Shown here: positions 43,731 to 52,205 of the stretch, piece after piece
Layout: each line of letters opens with the position of its first letter
Numbering within the stretch: position 1 is the stretch's first letter
Source: Microbacterium sp. Root180
GTDB taxonomy: Bacteria; Actinomycetota; Actinomycetes; Actinomycetales; Microbacteriaceae
Assembly (NCBI RefSeq): GCF_001428485.1
Contig: NZ_LMHS01000002.1
Span: forward strand, 354,093 to 418,092
DNA length: 64,000 nt
Direction: 5' to 3'
Program-made: the position numbers and the translations under genes
Notes under the pieces: generated by a model
What the model saw: only the letters and a program-made list of their open reading frames with translations
Database searches by the model: none
What the model was told of the DNA's origin: nothing

Positions 43731-44651
43731 ATGCTGGAGTCGCTCACCGGGTTCGTCGTGGTGGGCGTCGCGATCCTGCTCGGCTGGGTCCTCGGTCGCA
43801 TCGATCTGCTCGGCGAGCACGGCCGTCCGGTCCTCGCACGGTTGACGTTCTTCGTCCTGTCGCCCTTCCTCCTGTTCGTGGTGCTCGCCCAGGCCGATGT
43901 GCGCACGCTCTTCTCTGCGCTGCTCCCGGTGTCGGCCATCGCCGCGGTGACGATCATCGCGCTCTACACGCTCGTCGCGCGGTTCGCATGGAAGCGCTCC
44001 ATCGGCGAGACGGTCATCGGCGCCCTGAGCGCCGGGCAGGTGAACTCGAACAACATCGGCATCCCTCTCTCGCTGTATCTGCTCGGCAGCGCCGCCTATC
44101 CGGCCCCCGTGATCCTCCTGCAGCTGCTGGTGTTCACGCCCATCACGATGGCCATCCTCGACGCCGTCACCTTCGGCCGCGCAACGCTGTGGCGGTCGAT
44201 CGTGCGCACGGCGACGAACCCGATCGTGGTCGGATCCGTCCTCGGCACGGTGGTGTCGGTGGCCGGCATCGAACTCCCCGCGGTCGTCATGGATCCGGCG
44301 ATACTCATCGCGAACGCGTGTGTGCCGATCCTGCTGATCAGCTACGGCATCTCGCTCCACGGTCAGCGGGTGCTCGCGCCGTCCGGTCGCCGGAAGGACG
44401 TCGTGCTCGCGACAGTGCTGAAGCTCATCGCGATGCCGGTGCTCGCGTGGGTCGTGGCCGAGTTCGTGTTCGGCCTCGATGCGCACGACGTGCTGATCGT
44501 CGGCGTGCTGGCGGCGCTGCCCACCGCGCAGAACGTCTTCAACTACTCGCAGCGCTACGACGTCGGTGAGACGATCTCGCGCGACACGGTGTTCCTGACC
44601 ACGATCGGCTGCGTGCCTGTGCTGATCGGCATCACCCTGCTGCTCGGCTAG
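43731..44651 (+). CDS. AEC-family transporter
   Basis: A 306-residue auxin-efflux-carrier-type protein with about ten membrane helices. The family's conserved gates appear as GQVNSNNIGIPLSLYLLGSAAYPAPVILL and PTAQNVFNYSQRYDVGETISRDTVFLTTI. Bacterial members export or exchange organic acids; no substrate can be given. It is a single gene, divergent from the PPOX gene and convergent with the DUF6510 gene, with three bases between stops. Confidence 0.9.
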   Translation: MLESLTGFVVVGVAILLGWVLGRIDLLGEHGRPVLARLTFFVLSPFLLFVVLAQADVRTLFSALLPVSAIAAVTIIALYTLVARFAWKRSIGETVIGALSAGQVNSNNIGIPLSLYLLGSAAYPAPVILLQLLVFTPITMAILDAVTFGRATLWRSIVRTATNPIVVGSVLGTVVSVAGIELPAVVMDPAILIANACVPILLISYGISLHGQRVLAPSGRRKDVVLATVLKLIAMPVLAWVVAEFVFGLDAHDVLIVGVLAALPTAQNVFNYSQRYDVGETISRDTVFLTTIGCVPVLIGITLLLG

Positions 44652-44654
44652 CCC

Positions 44655-44924
44655 TCAGCCGCGTCGCAGTTCGCGCAGCATCCCGAGCACGACCCGCACG
44701 CCGTCCCCCTCCTGCAGCACCGTGAGTAGGGTGTGCGTGCACGATCGGCAGCGCGCGATCGCTCCCGCCTCGTCGATCTCGACGACCGTCTCAGCCAGTG
44801 CCGCGGCCGCCCCGCACCCCGCGCACACGCCGACCAGGGTCGTGACATCACCGTCGAGCACTCCCGCCAGCAGCCCGGCCAGCACATTCCCGTCGACCGT
44901 CGAGGTCGCGTTCTCCGCCCGCAT
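44655..44924 (-). CDS. DUF6510 two-CxxC protein
   Basis: An 89-residue protein with two CxxC pairs (CAGC near 34-37 and CRSC near 59-62), expected to hold zinc or, less likely, iron in a rubredoxin/zinc-ribbon fold. The C-terminal helix is LLTVLQEGDGVRVVLGMLRELRRG. It ends a three-gene operon with the reductase and the sulfite-oxidase-like enzyme. GGAGGGGC lies six bases before the ATG at 44924, which I prefer to the ATG one codon earlier. The operon link suggests an electron-transfer or assembly role, but this is inference. Confidence 0.85.
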   Translation of the reverse strand: MRAENATSTVDGNVLAGLLAGVLDGDVTTLVGVCAGCGAAAALAETVVEIDEAGAIARCRSCTHTLLTVLQEGDGVRVVLGMLRELRRG

Positions 44925-45649
44925 CATGCCCCTCCGAACCGCTCGGTCCTGATCCGCTCTGGCGCGTGTCCGAGCCTCACCAGCGCGTCGGCGACGTGCT
45001 CGACGAATCCCGTCGGGCCGCACACGAACACGTGCGGCTCGCGCGCAGCCTCCCACACCGCGGAGCGCAGACGGCCGTCGTCGAGACGGCCGACGTCGCC
45101 GTCCCATCCCTCGGGCGCGCGGCGCGTGTAGGCCCATGTGAGCCCCACTCCCCCGCCACGCGCAATCCGCTCGACCTCATCGCGATATATCGCGTCCTCC
45201 GGTCCGCGCACCGAGTAAAGAAGACGGACGGATGCCGCCACCGACGCATCCGCCGCGGCCCGGGCCATCGCCACCAGCGGCACGACGCCCGATCCGCCCG
45301 CGATGAGTTGCACGGGGGCCTCTCCCCCGGGCCGCCAGACGAAGTACCCGCCGAGCGGACCCTTGACCTCGAGTTCGTCCCCGACGCGGACGTCGCGGAC
45401 CAGGTAGGGCGAGACCTCGCCGTCGGGGATCTCATCGACACCGAGCTCGATGCGCTCAGAACTGCCGTACGAGCCGAGCGAGTACGACCGCACCGCCTGG
45501 TACCCGTCCTCGGCGGTGAGACGGATGTCGACGTGCTGACCGGCGTCGCTCCCTGGCCAGCCCGGCACGTCCAGTGTCAGCAGGCGAGCGGTGGAGGTCG
45601 CAGCGGCCACGGCAGTGACGCGTGCGGGCCGCCACGCGCCGACGATCAC
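44924..45649 (-). CDS. FAD/NAD(P)H oxidoreductase (ferredoxin-reductase-like)
   Basis: A 241-residue flavoprotein reductase without a fused [2Fe-2S] domain. Seen: the FAD-binding RSYSLGS (about 53-59), GGSGVVPLVAMARAAAD for pyrophosphate and NAD(P)H, and the C-terminal VFVCGPTGFVEHVADALVRLG. GTG 45649 overlaps the stop of the molybdenum enzyme (GTGA), so this reductase is likely its direct redox partner. The stop overlaps the DUF6510 start region. The open frame upstream in the same reading frame covers the molybdenum gene and is not part of it. Confidence 0.9.
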   Translation of the reverse strand: MIVGAWRPARVTAVAAATSTARLLTLDVPGWPGSDAGQHVDIRLTAEDGYQAVRSYSLGSYGSSERIELGVDEIPDGEVSPYLVRDVRVGDELEVKGPLGGYFVWRPGGEAPVQLIAGGSGVVPLVAMARAAADASVAASVRLLYSVRGPEDAIYRDEVERIARGGGVGLTWAYTRRAPEGWDGDVGRLDDGRLRSAVWEAAREPHVFVCGPTGFVEHVADALVRLGHAPERIRTERFGGA

Positions 45650-46239
45650 CAGTACCGCTCCTCGGTCCACGGATCGCCGTGCATGTTGTAGCCGTTCTGC
45701 TCCCAGAATCCAGGGGCGTCGCCGTCCATGAGCTCGAGGCCGTTGACCCACTTCGCGCTCTTCCAGAAGTACAGGTGGGGCACGAGGAGGCGTGCCGGCC
45801 CGCCGTGTTCGGGGTCGAGCGGCTCCCCCTCGAATTCGAAGGCCACCCACGCCTTGCCGTCGACGAGATCCTCCAGCGGGATGTTCGTCGTGTAGCCGCC
45901 GTAGGAGTGGGCCATCACGTGCGTCGCCTCGGAGTCGATGTCCTCGAGGAGCGTGTCGACCGACACTCCCCGCCACGAAGTGCCGAGCTTGGACCAACGC
46001 GTGACGCAGTGGATGTCGGTGGCGACATCCTCCACCGGAAGCGCAAGGAAGTCGTCCCAGCTCCAGCGCGCGAGCCCTCGACCGTCCTCGACGACGGTGA
46101 ACGACCAGTCAGCCGTATCGATCCGCGGCGTGGGACCGGCCGAGAGAACCGGGAAGTCCTCGGTCAGGTACTGCCCCGGAGGCAGATTCGGGTCGGTCTC
46201 GCGGCGCCGGGCGCCGAATCCCCTCGAGAACACTGCCAT
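45646..46239 (-). CDS. Sulfite-oxidase-like molybdopterin enzyme
   Basis: A 197-residue soluble molybdopterin oxidoreductase of the sulfite-oxidase / MsrP-like fold. The molybdenum-ligating cysteine is in TDIHCVTRWSKLGTSWRGV (about residue 78), followed by YGGYTTNIPLEDL and PARLLVPHLYFWKSAKWVNGLELM. No signal peptide is visible, unlike periplasmic MsrP, so it is probably cytoplasmic. GGGAGG stands just upstream of the ATG. The reaction is unknown; possible substrates are oxidised sulfur or nitrogen compounds. Confidence 0.9.
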   Translation of the reverse strand: MAVFSRGFGARRRETDPNLPPGQYLTEDFPVLSAGPTPRIDTADWSFTVVEDGRGLARWSWDDFLALPVEDVATDIHCVTRWSKLGTSWRGVSVDTLLEDIDSEATHVMAHSYGGYTTNIPLEDLVDGKAWVAFEFEGEPLDPEHGGPARLLVPHLYFWKSAKWVNGLELMDGDAPGFWEQNGYNMHGDPWTEERYW

Positions 46240-46380
46240 CGTGTGCCTCCCTCGTTCGAACCGCGCACGATCACCGTAACGCTGCGGCGGGCCACCGCGC
46301 GAGGGTCACAGCCTGATCACGACATGACGGCAGGTGTCGCGACACACGATGTTCAATGCGGGGTTGCCCGAGTTCGGGTC

Positions 46381-46386
46381 TAGGCT
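46381..46386 (+). promoter_or_regulatory. -10 element of the HdeD-like gene
   Basis: TAGGCT, leader of about 33 bases with GAAAGGA before the ATG at 46426. Confidence 0.45.
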
Positions 46387-46425
46387 CTAGGTGTTCCCAG
46401 CTAACTCTCAGAAAGGACAGCTCGC

Positions 46426-46986
46426 ATGTCCACGGAATCTGCGGCCGAGAAGTCGGCCGTCAACGGCATCCGCACCGCTCTCGGCGTGGGCGGCGTGCTC
46501 GCCGTACTCGCCGGCCTGTTCATCATCTTCCAGCCTCAGAGCGCCGCGTTCGTGGTCACCATCGTGATCGCGATCTACGCGATCGCCGCGGGCCTCGTGT
46601 ATGCCGGACTCGGCATCTTCTCGCGCAACAAGGGTGGCTGGGCTCGCCTCGGCCACATCGCCCTGGGCATCCTGTTCGTCATCGCGGGCATCGTCGCGCT
46701 GGTCAACCTCCAGCAGGCGACCGCGTGGCTCGCCATCTTCGTGGTGATCCTCGTCGGCATCATGTGGCTCATCGAGGGCATCGTGGCACTGTCGACGCTG
46801 GGTGACGCCGCATCGAAGGGCTGGTCGATCTTCTTCGCGATCGTCAGCATCATCGCCGGTCTCTACCTGGTGTTCAGCCCGCTGTGGGGTGCGGTGGTCC
46901 TGTGGTGGATCCTCGGCATCGCGCTGGTGGTCCTCGGCATCATCAACATCGTCCGCGCCTTCACCTTCGGCAAGAAGGACCTCTGA
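46426..46986 (+). CDS. HdeD-family (DUF308) membrane protein
   Basis: A 186-residue protein with six membrane helices arranged as three hairpins, each opening with a GxxxxxxG-type repeat: GVGGVLAVLAGLFIIFQPQ, HIALGILFVIAGIVALVN and FFAIVSIIAGLYLVFSPLWG. HdeD-like proteins are associated with acid or envelope stress in enterobacteria, but the role in Actinobacteria is not known. A strong terminator follows. Confidence 0.92.
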   Translation: MSTESAAEKSAVNGIRTALGVGGVLAVLAGLFIIFQPQSAAFVVTIVIAIYAIAAGLVYAGLGIFSRNKGGWARLGHIALGILFVIAGIVALVNLQQATAWLAIFVVILVGIMWLIEGIVALSTLGDAASKGWSIFFAIVSIIAGLYLVFSPLWGAVVLWWILGIALVVLGIINIVRAFTFGKKDL

Positions 46987-47001
46987 TCCGCTGACAACGA
47001 C

Positions 47002-47031
47002 AAAGGGCCCCGGGATCTCCCGGGGCCCTTT
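47002..47031. terminator. Bidirectional terminator between HdeD and the S9 peptidase
   Basis: AAAGGGCCCCGGGA and TCCCGGGGCCCTTT pair perfectly over two bases, with A and T runs on the two sides: a classic shape for both strands. Confidence 0.9.
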
Positions 47032-47039
47032 CTCGTGCG

Positions 47040-49028
47040 TCAGTGCGTGGGCAGGTGGCGCGCCCACCAGTCCAGCACCGCGTCGAAGCGCTGCACCCGG
47101 TGACGGGGCTGCCCGGCTCGCGTCAGTTCGTGGTTCTCGCCCGGGAACACCAGCAGCTCGGCCTCCGCGCCGTTGCGCTTGAGGGCGGCGTAATACCGCG
47201 TCGCCTGCTCGAGCGGGCACCGGAAGTCCAGTTCGGAGTGGATCACGAGCGTCGGCGTCGTCACCTGGTCAACGACGGCCATCGGACTCTGGCGCGCGAT
47301 GTCGGCGGCGGACACTCCGACGTACTCGTCGCCGAAGAACGTCCCGATGTCGCTCGTGCCCTGGAAGGTGGCCGGGTCGAGGAACCCGCGCTCGACGATG
47401 GCGCCGGCGAACCGGTGATCGTGCGCGATGATCCACGCGGTGAGGTAGCCGCCGTAGGAACCGCCCATCACGCCGACGCGCGCACCGTCGAGGCGGGGGT
47501 CGTCGGTGACGGCCCCCTCGAGGAAGTCGATCACATCGGAGAAGTCGACCGTGCCCATGGCCTGACGGATGCTGCGCCCGTGCGCACGTCCGTAGCCGGC
47601 GGAGCCGCGGGGGTTGCTGTAGACGACGGCGTACCCCGCATCGACGAGGACCTGGGTCTCGTCGAAGAGGTGCACGCCGTACGACGCGTAGGGTCCGCCG
47701 TGGATCTGCAGGATGACCGGGAACGGCCCCTCCCCCTCGGGCACGGCCACCCAACCGTGCACGGGGTAGCCGTCGCGGCCGTCGACGGTGAGCTCGCGCG
47801 GTGTCGAGATTCCGGATGCTGCCGCTCCTGCACCGAACGCGGTCAGAGTGCGCGGCGCACCGTCGTCGAGCACGACGAGCTCGCCGGCGGACTCGGGCGA
47901 CGCGACGGCGGCGATGACGAGCCCGTCGGCGGCCGCGTGGCCGGCGACCTCGAGGTCTCCGCCCAGCACCTCGCTCACTTCTCCCGCGCGGGAGACGCAC
48001 AGGAGGCGCACGCGACCGCGCGTGCGGTCCTGCACCAGGAAATCGTCGCCCGTCGCGGTGATGTGGCTCCCGACCTCGCCGAGGTCGATCGAGTCCGCAT
48101 CGGTGAGGCGACGAGGCGCTCCACCCTCCAGCAGCCACAGCCCGACTCCGGGGGCGACGAAATCGACGGTCGATTCCCCCACCTCGTGTGCGAGCAGCGC
48201 GAGCGTGCCGTCGTGGGCGACGTCGAATCCGTACAGCGACAGGCCGGCCTCCACGCCCAACACTTCGCGCTTGCCGGAGCCGTCGGTCGCGAGCGCGATC
48301 ACGCGGGAGCGCAGATCTCGCCGCGCCGGCTCGATCTCGTCGACGCCCGTGAGCACCTCGCTGCCGTCCGCGGAGAACACGACTCCGCCGTGAGACGCGG
48401 TCCCCTCGGTGAGCCGGCGTGCTTCGAAGGCGATGACGGGCTTCTTCGGCGCCTGCTCGCCTTCGGGCCTCACGGCAGCGGCCGGCTCGTAGAAGGGCTC
48501 GGAGTCCGGCTGCGGCGCCGCGATGACGAACACGTGCGCCGGCCGGTCGGCGAGGTAGCCGAGTCCGTTGGCGTGCCAGCGGATGCCGGTGATGTGCCGC
48601 GGAGCTTCGGCCGAGGCATCCAGTCCCTCGACGCTGCCGTAGCGACCCGGCTCGGGCACGCGGGAGACGTAGGCGAGCGAGCGACCGTCGGGCGCCCACG
48701 CGAACCCCTCGACGCCGAGAGTCGCGTCGGTGGCCTGGACCGGCTCTCCGCCGGAGGACGGGATCACGAAGACCTGCGGTCGGCCCTTCGCGTCCCCCCG
48801 CAGGAAGGCCAGCCGGCTCCCATCGGAGGAGAGGCGAGGCCCCGCGTCGGCGACCCCGCGCGTGAGCCGGCGCGGCGTGCCGTCAGGCAGGTCGACACGC
48901 CACAGCTGGCCGACAGCGCGATTGGCGACGAGGTCGGGACGCGACGTGGCGAACACCGCGAAGGAGGCGTCCGGCGCGATCACGGGGCGCCCGACCGAGA
49001 TCAGCTTCTCGATGTCGTGTGCGCGCAC
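47040..49028 (-). CDS. S9-family serine peptidase (acylaminoacyl-peptidase type)
   Basis: A 662-residue two-domain enzyme: an N-terminal seven-blade beta-propeller (TolB-like repeats such as PRLSSDGSRLAFLRGDAKG and GFAWAPDGRSLAYVSR) and a C-terminal alpha/beta hydrolase. The nucleophile serine is in GVMGGSYGGYLTAW (about 505-518), the catalytic aspartate in VIHSELDFRCPLE and the histidine in FPGENHELTRAGQ. No signal peptide, so it likely trims cytoplasmic oligopeptides. GTG start; the SDR gene lies three bases upstream in the same operon. Confidence 0.93.
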   Translation of the reverse strand: MRAHDIEKLISVGRPVIAPDASFAVFATSRPDLVANRAVGQLWRVDLPDGTPRRLTRGVADAGPRLSSDGSRLAFLRGDAKGRPQVFVIPSSGGEPVQATDATLGVEGFAWAPDGRSLAYVSRVPEPGRYGSVEGLDASAEAPRHITGIRWHANGLGYLADRPAHVFVIAAPQPDSEPFYEPAAAVRPEGEQAPKKPVIAFEARRLTEGTASHGGVVFSADGSEVLTGVDEIEPARRDLRSRVIALATDGSGKREVLGVEAGLSLYGFDVAHDGTLALLAHEVGESTVDFVAPGVGLWLLEGGAPRRLTDADSIDLGEVGSHITATGDDFLVQDRTRGRVRLLCVSRAGEVSEVLGGDLEVAGHAAADGLVIAAVASPESAGELVVLDDGAPRTLTAFGAGAAASGISTPRELTVDGRDGYPVHGWVAVPEGEGPFPVILQIHGGPYASYGVHLFDETQVLVDAGYAVVYSNPRGSAGYGRAHGRSIRQAMGTVDFSDVIDFLEGAVTDDPRLDGARVGVMGGSYGGYLTAWIIAHDHRFAGAIVERGFLDPATFQGTSDIGTFFGDEYVGVSAADIARQSPMAVVDQVTTPTLVIHSELDFRCPLEQATRYYAALKRNGAEAELLVFPGENHELTRAGQPRHRVQRFDAVLDWWARHLPTH

Positions 49029-49031
49029 GCG

Positions 49032-49805
49032 TCACTCCCCGTCGAACGAATCGGTGTCGCCGACGAGGCGCGTGTTGTCAGCCGGCACCGGATCGAGGGC
49101 AGCCGCGGCCACCTCGGCCGCGAACTCCGACACGTTGTACAGCTTGCCCGCGTCCTCGCGGCGCGCCGCGATGGCTCCAGGGTTGGCGCGCTCCAAGAGC
49201 GTGGCGGTGATCGTGCCCTCGATCATGTCGCCCGAGACGACGACGAAGCCGACGCCGCGGTCGGCGAGGGTGGGAATGCGCTCGCGGAGGGCGTCCTCGC
49301 CGGCGCGCTTGGACAGCGCCACCGGCTCGTACTCCGGCATGGTGGGCGTCGTGCGGATGAAGTGCGCCTGGTGGCTCGTGACGAACACGACGCGCGCGCC
49401 GTCGCCGAGGAGCGGCAGGGCCGTCTCGAGCACGCGCACCTGCGCGTCGCGGTTGAGCTGGAGCGCGTAGTCCTCGGCCATGCCCGATTCCATGCCGCCC
49501 GACGCGTTCAGCACCAGGATGTCGAGGTGACCGAAGGTGCGCTGCACCTCGTCGAACATCGCCTGCACCGACTCCGCGTCGGTCAGGTCGGCGCCGACGA
49601 CGAGGGCCTCGACGCCGAGTCCCCGCAGCTCGGTGGCGAGCTTCTCGGCACGCGGGGCCTTGTTGCGATAGTTGATCACGACGTTCGCGCCCGCCTCGGC
49701 GAGGTAGCGCACGGTATCGGCGCCGATACCCCGCGACGAGCCGGTCACGAGGGCGGTCTTGCCGCTCAGCGAGCCGGCGGGGAGCGGTGTGGATGTCTCA
49801 GTCAC
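49032..49805 (-). CDS. Short-chain dehydrogenase/reductase with atypical active site
   Basis: A 257-residue SDR. The cofactor loop is TALVTGSSRGIGADTVRYL (TGxxxGxG at about 21-28), NASGG replaces the usual NAG, and the serine of the triad is in FVTSHQAHF. The YxxxK position reads VALSK (in PEYEPVALSKRAG), so the catalytic tyrosine is replaced by valine and the nearest tyrosine is three residues earlier. The sequence may be an adapted or inactive SDR. GTG 49805 stands seven bases after TAGGGT. It starts an operon with the S9 peptidase. Confidence 0.88.
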   Translation of the reverse strand: MTETSTPLPAGSLSGKTALVTGSSRGIGADTVRYLAEAGANVVINYRNKAPRAEKLATELRGLGVEALVVGADLTDAESVQAMFDEVQRTFGHLDILVLNASGGMESGMAEDYALQLNRDAQVRVLETALPLLGDGARVVFVTSHQAHFIRTTPTMPEYEPVALSKRAGEDALRERIPTLADRGVGFVVVSGDMIEGTITATLLERANPGAIAARREDAGKLYNVSEFAAEVAAAALDPVPADNTRLVGDTDSFDGE

Positions 49806-49812
49806 GCCCTCG

Positions 49813-49818
49813 ACCCTA
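49813..49818 (-). promoter_or_regulatory. -10 element of the SDR-peptidase operon, near-leaderless
   Basis: Minus-strand TAGGGT, seven bases, then GTG 49805. Confidence 0.5.
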
Positions 49819-49823
49819 CCTGC

Positions 49824-49829
49824 TAGGTT
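49824..49829 (+). promoter_or_regulatory. -10 element of the NfeD-SPFH-GDPD operon
   Basis: TAGGTT, six bases away from the opposite SDR -10, so the two promoters are back to back. The leader carries AAGGAGG. Confidence 0.45.
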
Positions 49830-49850
49830 CGAAGGACAAGGAGGCGCACA

Positions 49851-50333
49851 GTGGAGCTCATCCAGACGATCGAACAGTACGCATGGATCGGGTGGCTGGT
49901 GCTCATCCTGGTGTTCCTCGTGATCGAGATGCTCACGCTGGACTTCACCTTCCTGATGCTGAGCATCGGCGGCCTCGCCGGGCTCGGCGCCGACCTCGCC
50001 GGAGCACCGATCTGGCTGCAGGTCATCATCGCTGCGATCGTCGCCGCCGTCCTCGTGCTGTTCCTGCGGCCCCCGCTGCTGCGGAGGCTGCGGCGCGGTG
50101 AAGACCCCACGCCGTCGAACGTCGACGCTCTCATCGACCTGGGCGGCCGCGTCGTCTCCACCGTCGACTCCCACGGCGGCCAGGTGCGCCTGTCCAACGG
50201 CGATGTGTGGACCGCCCGCTCCGACGCGGGCGAGCTCCAACCCGGCACGCCGGTCACTGTCAGCCGCATCGACGGCGCGACCGCCGTCGTCCGCGCCACG
50301 ATCCCCACGTCTACGGAGGACCCGACCGCATGA
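49851..50333 (+). CDS. NfeD-like membrane protein
   Basis: A 160-residue short NfeD: three membrane helices (about 12-30, 33-50 and 56-72, starting IGWLVLILVFLVIEMLTLDFTFLML) and a C-terminal OB-fold (VDALIDLGGRVVSTVDSHGGQVRLSNGDVWTARS). NfeD partners SPFH-domain proteins in membrane domains; the long form also has a serine-protease domain, which is missing here. GTG start with AAGGAGG six bases upstream, and overlap with the SPFH gene (ATGA). Confidence 0.93.
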   Translation: MELIQTIEQYAWIGWLVLILVFLVIEMLTLDFTFLMLSIGGLAGLGADLAGAPIWLQVIIAAIVAAVLVLFLRPPLLRRLRRGEDPTPSNVDALIDLGGRVVSTVDSHGGQVRLSNGDVWTARSDAGELQPGTPVTVSRIDGATAVVRATIPTSTEDPTA

Positions 50334-51292
50334 GCGATCTCGACACCCTGATCCCCACGACCGTCGCGTGGCTGCTCGCCATCGCGGTCTTCATCTTCGT
50401 CCTGGTCGTGATCGCGCGGTCTATCCGCATCATCCCCCAGGCGAGCGCGGGCATCGTCGAGCGGCTCGGGCGCTACCACAAGACGCTCGCGCCGGGCCTG
50501 AACCTGCTCGTCCCGTTCATCGACCGCCTGCGGCCGCTGATCGACATGCGCGAGCAGGTGGTCTCCTTCCCGCCGCAGCCGGTGATCACCGAGGACAACC
50601 TCGTGGTGTCGATCGACACGGTCGTCTATTTCCAGGTCACCGACGCCCGCGCCGCGACCTACGAGATCGCGAACTACCTCGGGGCCGTCGAGCAGCTCAC
50701 GACCACAACCCTGCGCAACGTCGTCGGCGGCCTCAACCTCGAAGAGGCGCTGACGAGTCGCGACAACATCAACGGACAGTTGCGCGTCGTGCTCGACGAG
50801 GCGACGGGCAAGTGGGGCATCCGCGTCGGACGCGTGGAGCTCAAGGCGATCGATCCGCCCCTGTCGATCCAGGACTCCATGGAGAAGCAGATGCGCGCGG
50901 AGCGCGACCGCCGCGCGCTCATCCTCACGGCCGAGGGCACGAAGCAGTCCGCGATCCTGACGGCCGAGGGCCAGCGGCAGGCGGAGATCCTCAAGGCCGA
51001 GGGCGACAAGCAGGCCCAGGTGCTGCGCGCTCAGGGTGAAGCCGAGGCCATCCAGACCGTCTTCGACGCGATCCACACGGGCAACCCCGACGACAAGCTC
51101 CTCGCCTACCAGTACCTCCAGACCCTGCCGAAGATCGCCGACAGCGCCTCGAGCAAGCTCTGGATCATCCCGACCGAGTTCACCGAGGCGCTCAAGGGCC
51201 TGAGCGGCTCGTTCCTCGGTGCGGCGCAGGATGCCGGGGCACGAGCTCGCGGTGACGAGAAGGCGCCGGGCATTCAGCCGCCCGCGCCGTGA
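50330..51292 (+). CDS. SPFH-domain (stomatin/prohibitin-like) membrane protein
   Basis: A 320-residue protein with an N-terminal membrane helix (about 10-31), the SPFH domain (RIIPQASAGIVERLGRYHKTLAPGLNLLVPFID, then DMREQVVSFPPQPVITEDN) and a long coiled-coil (residues about 180-245 with repeats ILTAEGTKQSAILTAEG, RQAEILKAEG) typical of flotillin/HflK-type scaffold rings. It probably forms a membrane ring together with NfeD. The open frame continues upstream but the ATG at 50330 is coupled to NfeD and gives the family length. Confidence 0.94.
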   Translation: MSDLDTLIPTTVAWLLAIAVFIFVLVVIARSIRIIPQASAGIVERLGRYHKTLAPGLNLLVPFIDRLRPLIDMREQVVSFPPQPVITEDNLVVSIDTVVYFQVTDARAATYEIANYLGAVEQLTTTTLRNVVGGLNLEEALTSRDNINGQLRVVLDEATGKWGIRVGRVELKAIDPPLSIQDSMEKQMRAERDRRALILTAEGTKQSAILTAEGQRQAEILKAEGDKQAQVLRAQGEAEAIQTVFDAIHTGNPDDKLLAYQYLQTLPKIADSASSKLWIIPTEFTEALKGLSGSFLGAAQDAGARARGDEKAPGIQPPAP

Positions 51293-52068
51293 GCGCGCAT
51301 CCCTGGTTCGCAGGTGCGGCGACGCCGCGCGTGCTCGCGCATCGCGGACTCGTCACCCCTGCGGAAGCAGCGCACGGGATCGTGGAGAACTCCTTCGCCG
51401 CTGTCGCGGCCGCGCACTCGGCCGGAGCCGAGTACGTCGAGTCCGACTGCCACCTCACCGCGGACGGCGTCGTCGTGCTCTTCCACGATGACGACCTGTC
51501 GCGGGTGACCGGCGATCCCCGGCCCGTCGCCGCCGTCGGCCTGCGCGAGCTGGAGTCGCTCATGTCGGAGCGCGGCGGACTCCTCACGCTCGCTCAGGCA
51601 CTCGACGCCTTTCCCACGGTGCGTTTCAACCTCGACGTCAAGGCCGCCGGCGCGGCCGAACCGGTCGGGCGCCTCGTCGCGCCGCACGGAGCGCGTGTTC
51701 TGCTGACGAGCTTCTCCGACGACCGTCGCCGGGCGGCACTTGCCGCAGCAGAGGCGGCCGGGCGCGGCATCCGTCCTGCCACGTCTGCGGGAAGCGCCAC
51801 GATCACGCGGCTCGTCGCCGCGCTCGCCCTGCGCTCCCGGCGCGGGGTGCGCAGGGCGCTGGACGGGGTCGACGCGCTGCAGGTTCCCGAGCGGCAGGGT
51901 CGGATCCGCATCGTCACGCCGAGGCTGGTCGCGGCCGCGCATGCGAACGGTGTCGAGGTGCATGTCTGGACCGTGAACGAGCCCGCCGACATGGCCCGGC
52001 TCGTGGACCTGGGGGTCGACGGGATCGTCACGGATCGCGCCGATCTCGCTCTGCGCGAGCTGCACTGA
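51289..52068 (+). CDS. Glycerophosphodiester phosphodiesterase-like protein
   Basis: A 259-residue GDPD TIM barrel. The catalytic motifs are VLAHRGLVTP (HRG) near 13-22, AEYVESDCHLTADGVVVLFHDDDL (ExD and HD) near 45-68, and the C-terminal VEVHVWTVNEPADMARLVDLGVDGIVTDRAD. No signal peptide, so it would act on cytoplasmic or membrane-proximal glycerophosphodiesters. The GTG at 51289 overlaps the SPFH stop. A link with lipid-domain turnover is plausible but not shown. Confidence 0.93.
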   Translation: MSAHPWFAGAATPRVLAHRGLVTPAEAAHGIVENSFAAVAAAHSAGAEYVESDCHLTADGVVVLFHDDDLSRVTGDPRPVAAVGLRELESLMSERGGLLTLAQALDAFPTVRFNLDVKAAGAAEPVGRLVAPHGARVLLTSFSDDRRRAALAAAEAAGRGIRPATSAGSATITRLVAALALRSRRGVRRALDGVDALQVPERQGRIRIVTPRLVAAAHANGVEVHVWTVNEPADMARLVDLGVDGIVTDRADLALRELH

Positions 52069-52149
52069 CGAGGGCCGTCGACCAGCGGCGCGCGCGCTCG
52101 CGGCTGTGCTGTGCATCCACTGTGAAACGGGTCGTCCCAACGCCCTTTC

Positions 52150-52175
52150 GGATGATCCGCACAGGTCGCTTCGTT
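52150..52175 (+). promoter_or_regulatory. Candidate ECF-sigma promoter of rbpA
   Basis: GGATG (52150-52154), 18 bases, then GTT (52173-52175) resembles the GGAAT-N18-GTT pattern used by SigR/SigH-type sigma factors, with two mismatches in the -35. TATACC and TATACA lie just after it and could be a housekeeping -10. In Streptomyces rbpA is transcribed by SigR, so either or both may be used. Confidence 0.4.
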
Positions 52176-52205
52176 ATACCTATACAGCGACGAGAGGACC
52201 ACAAA

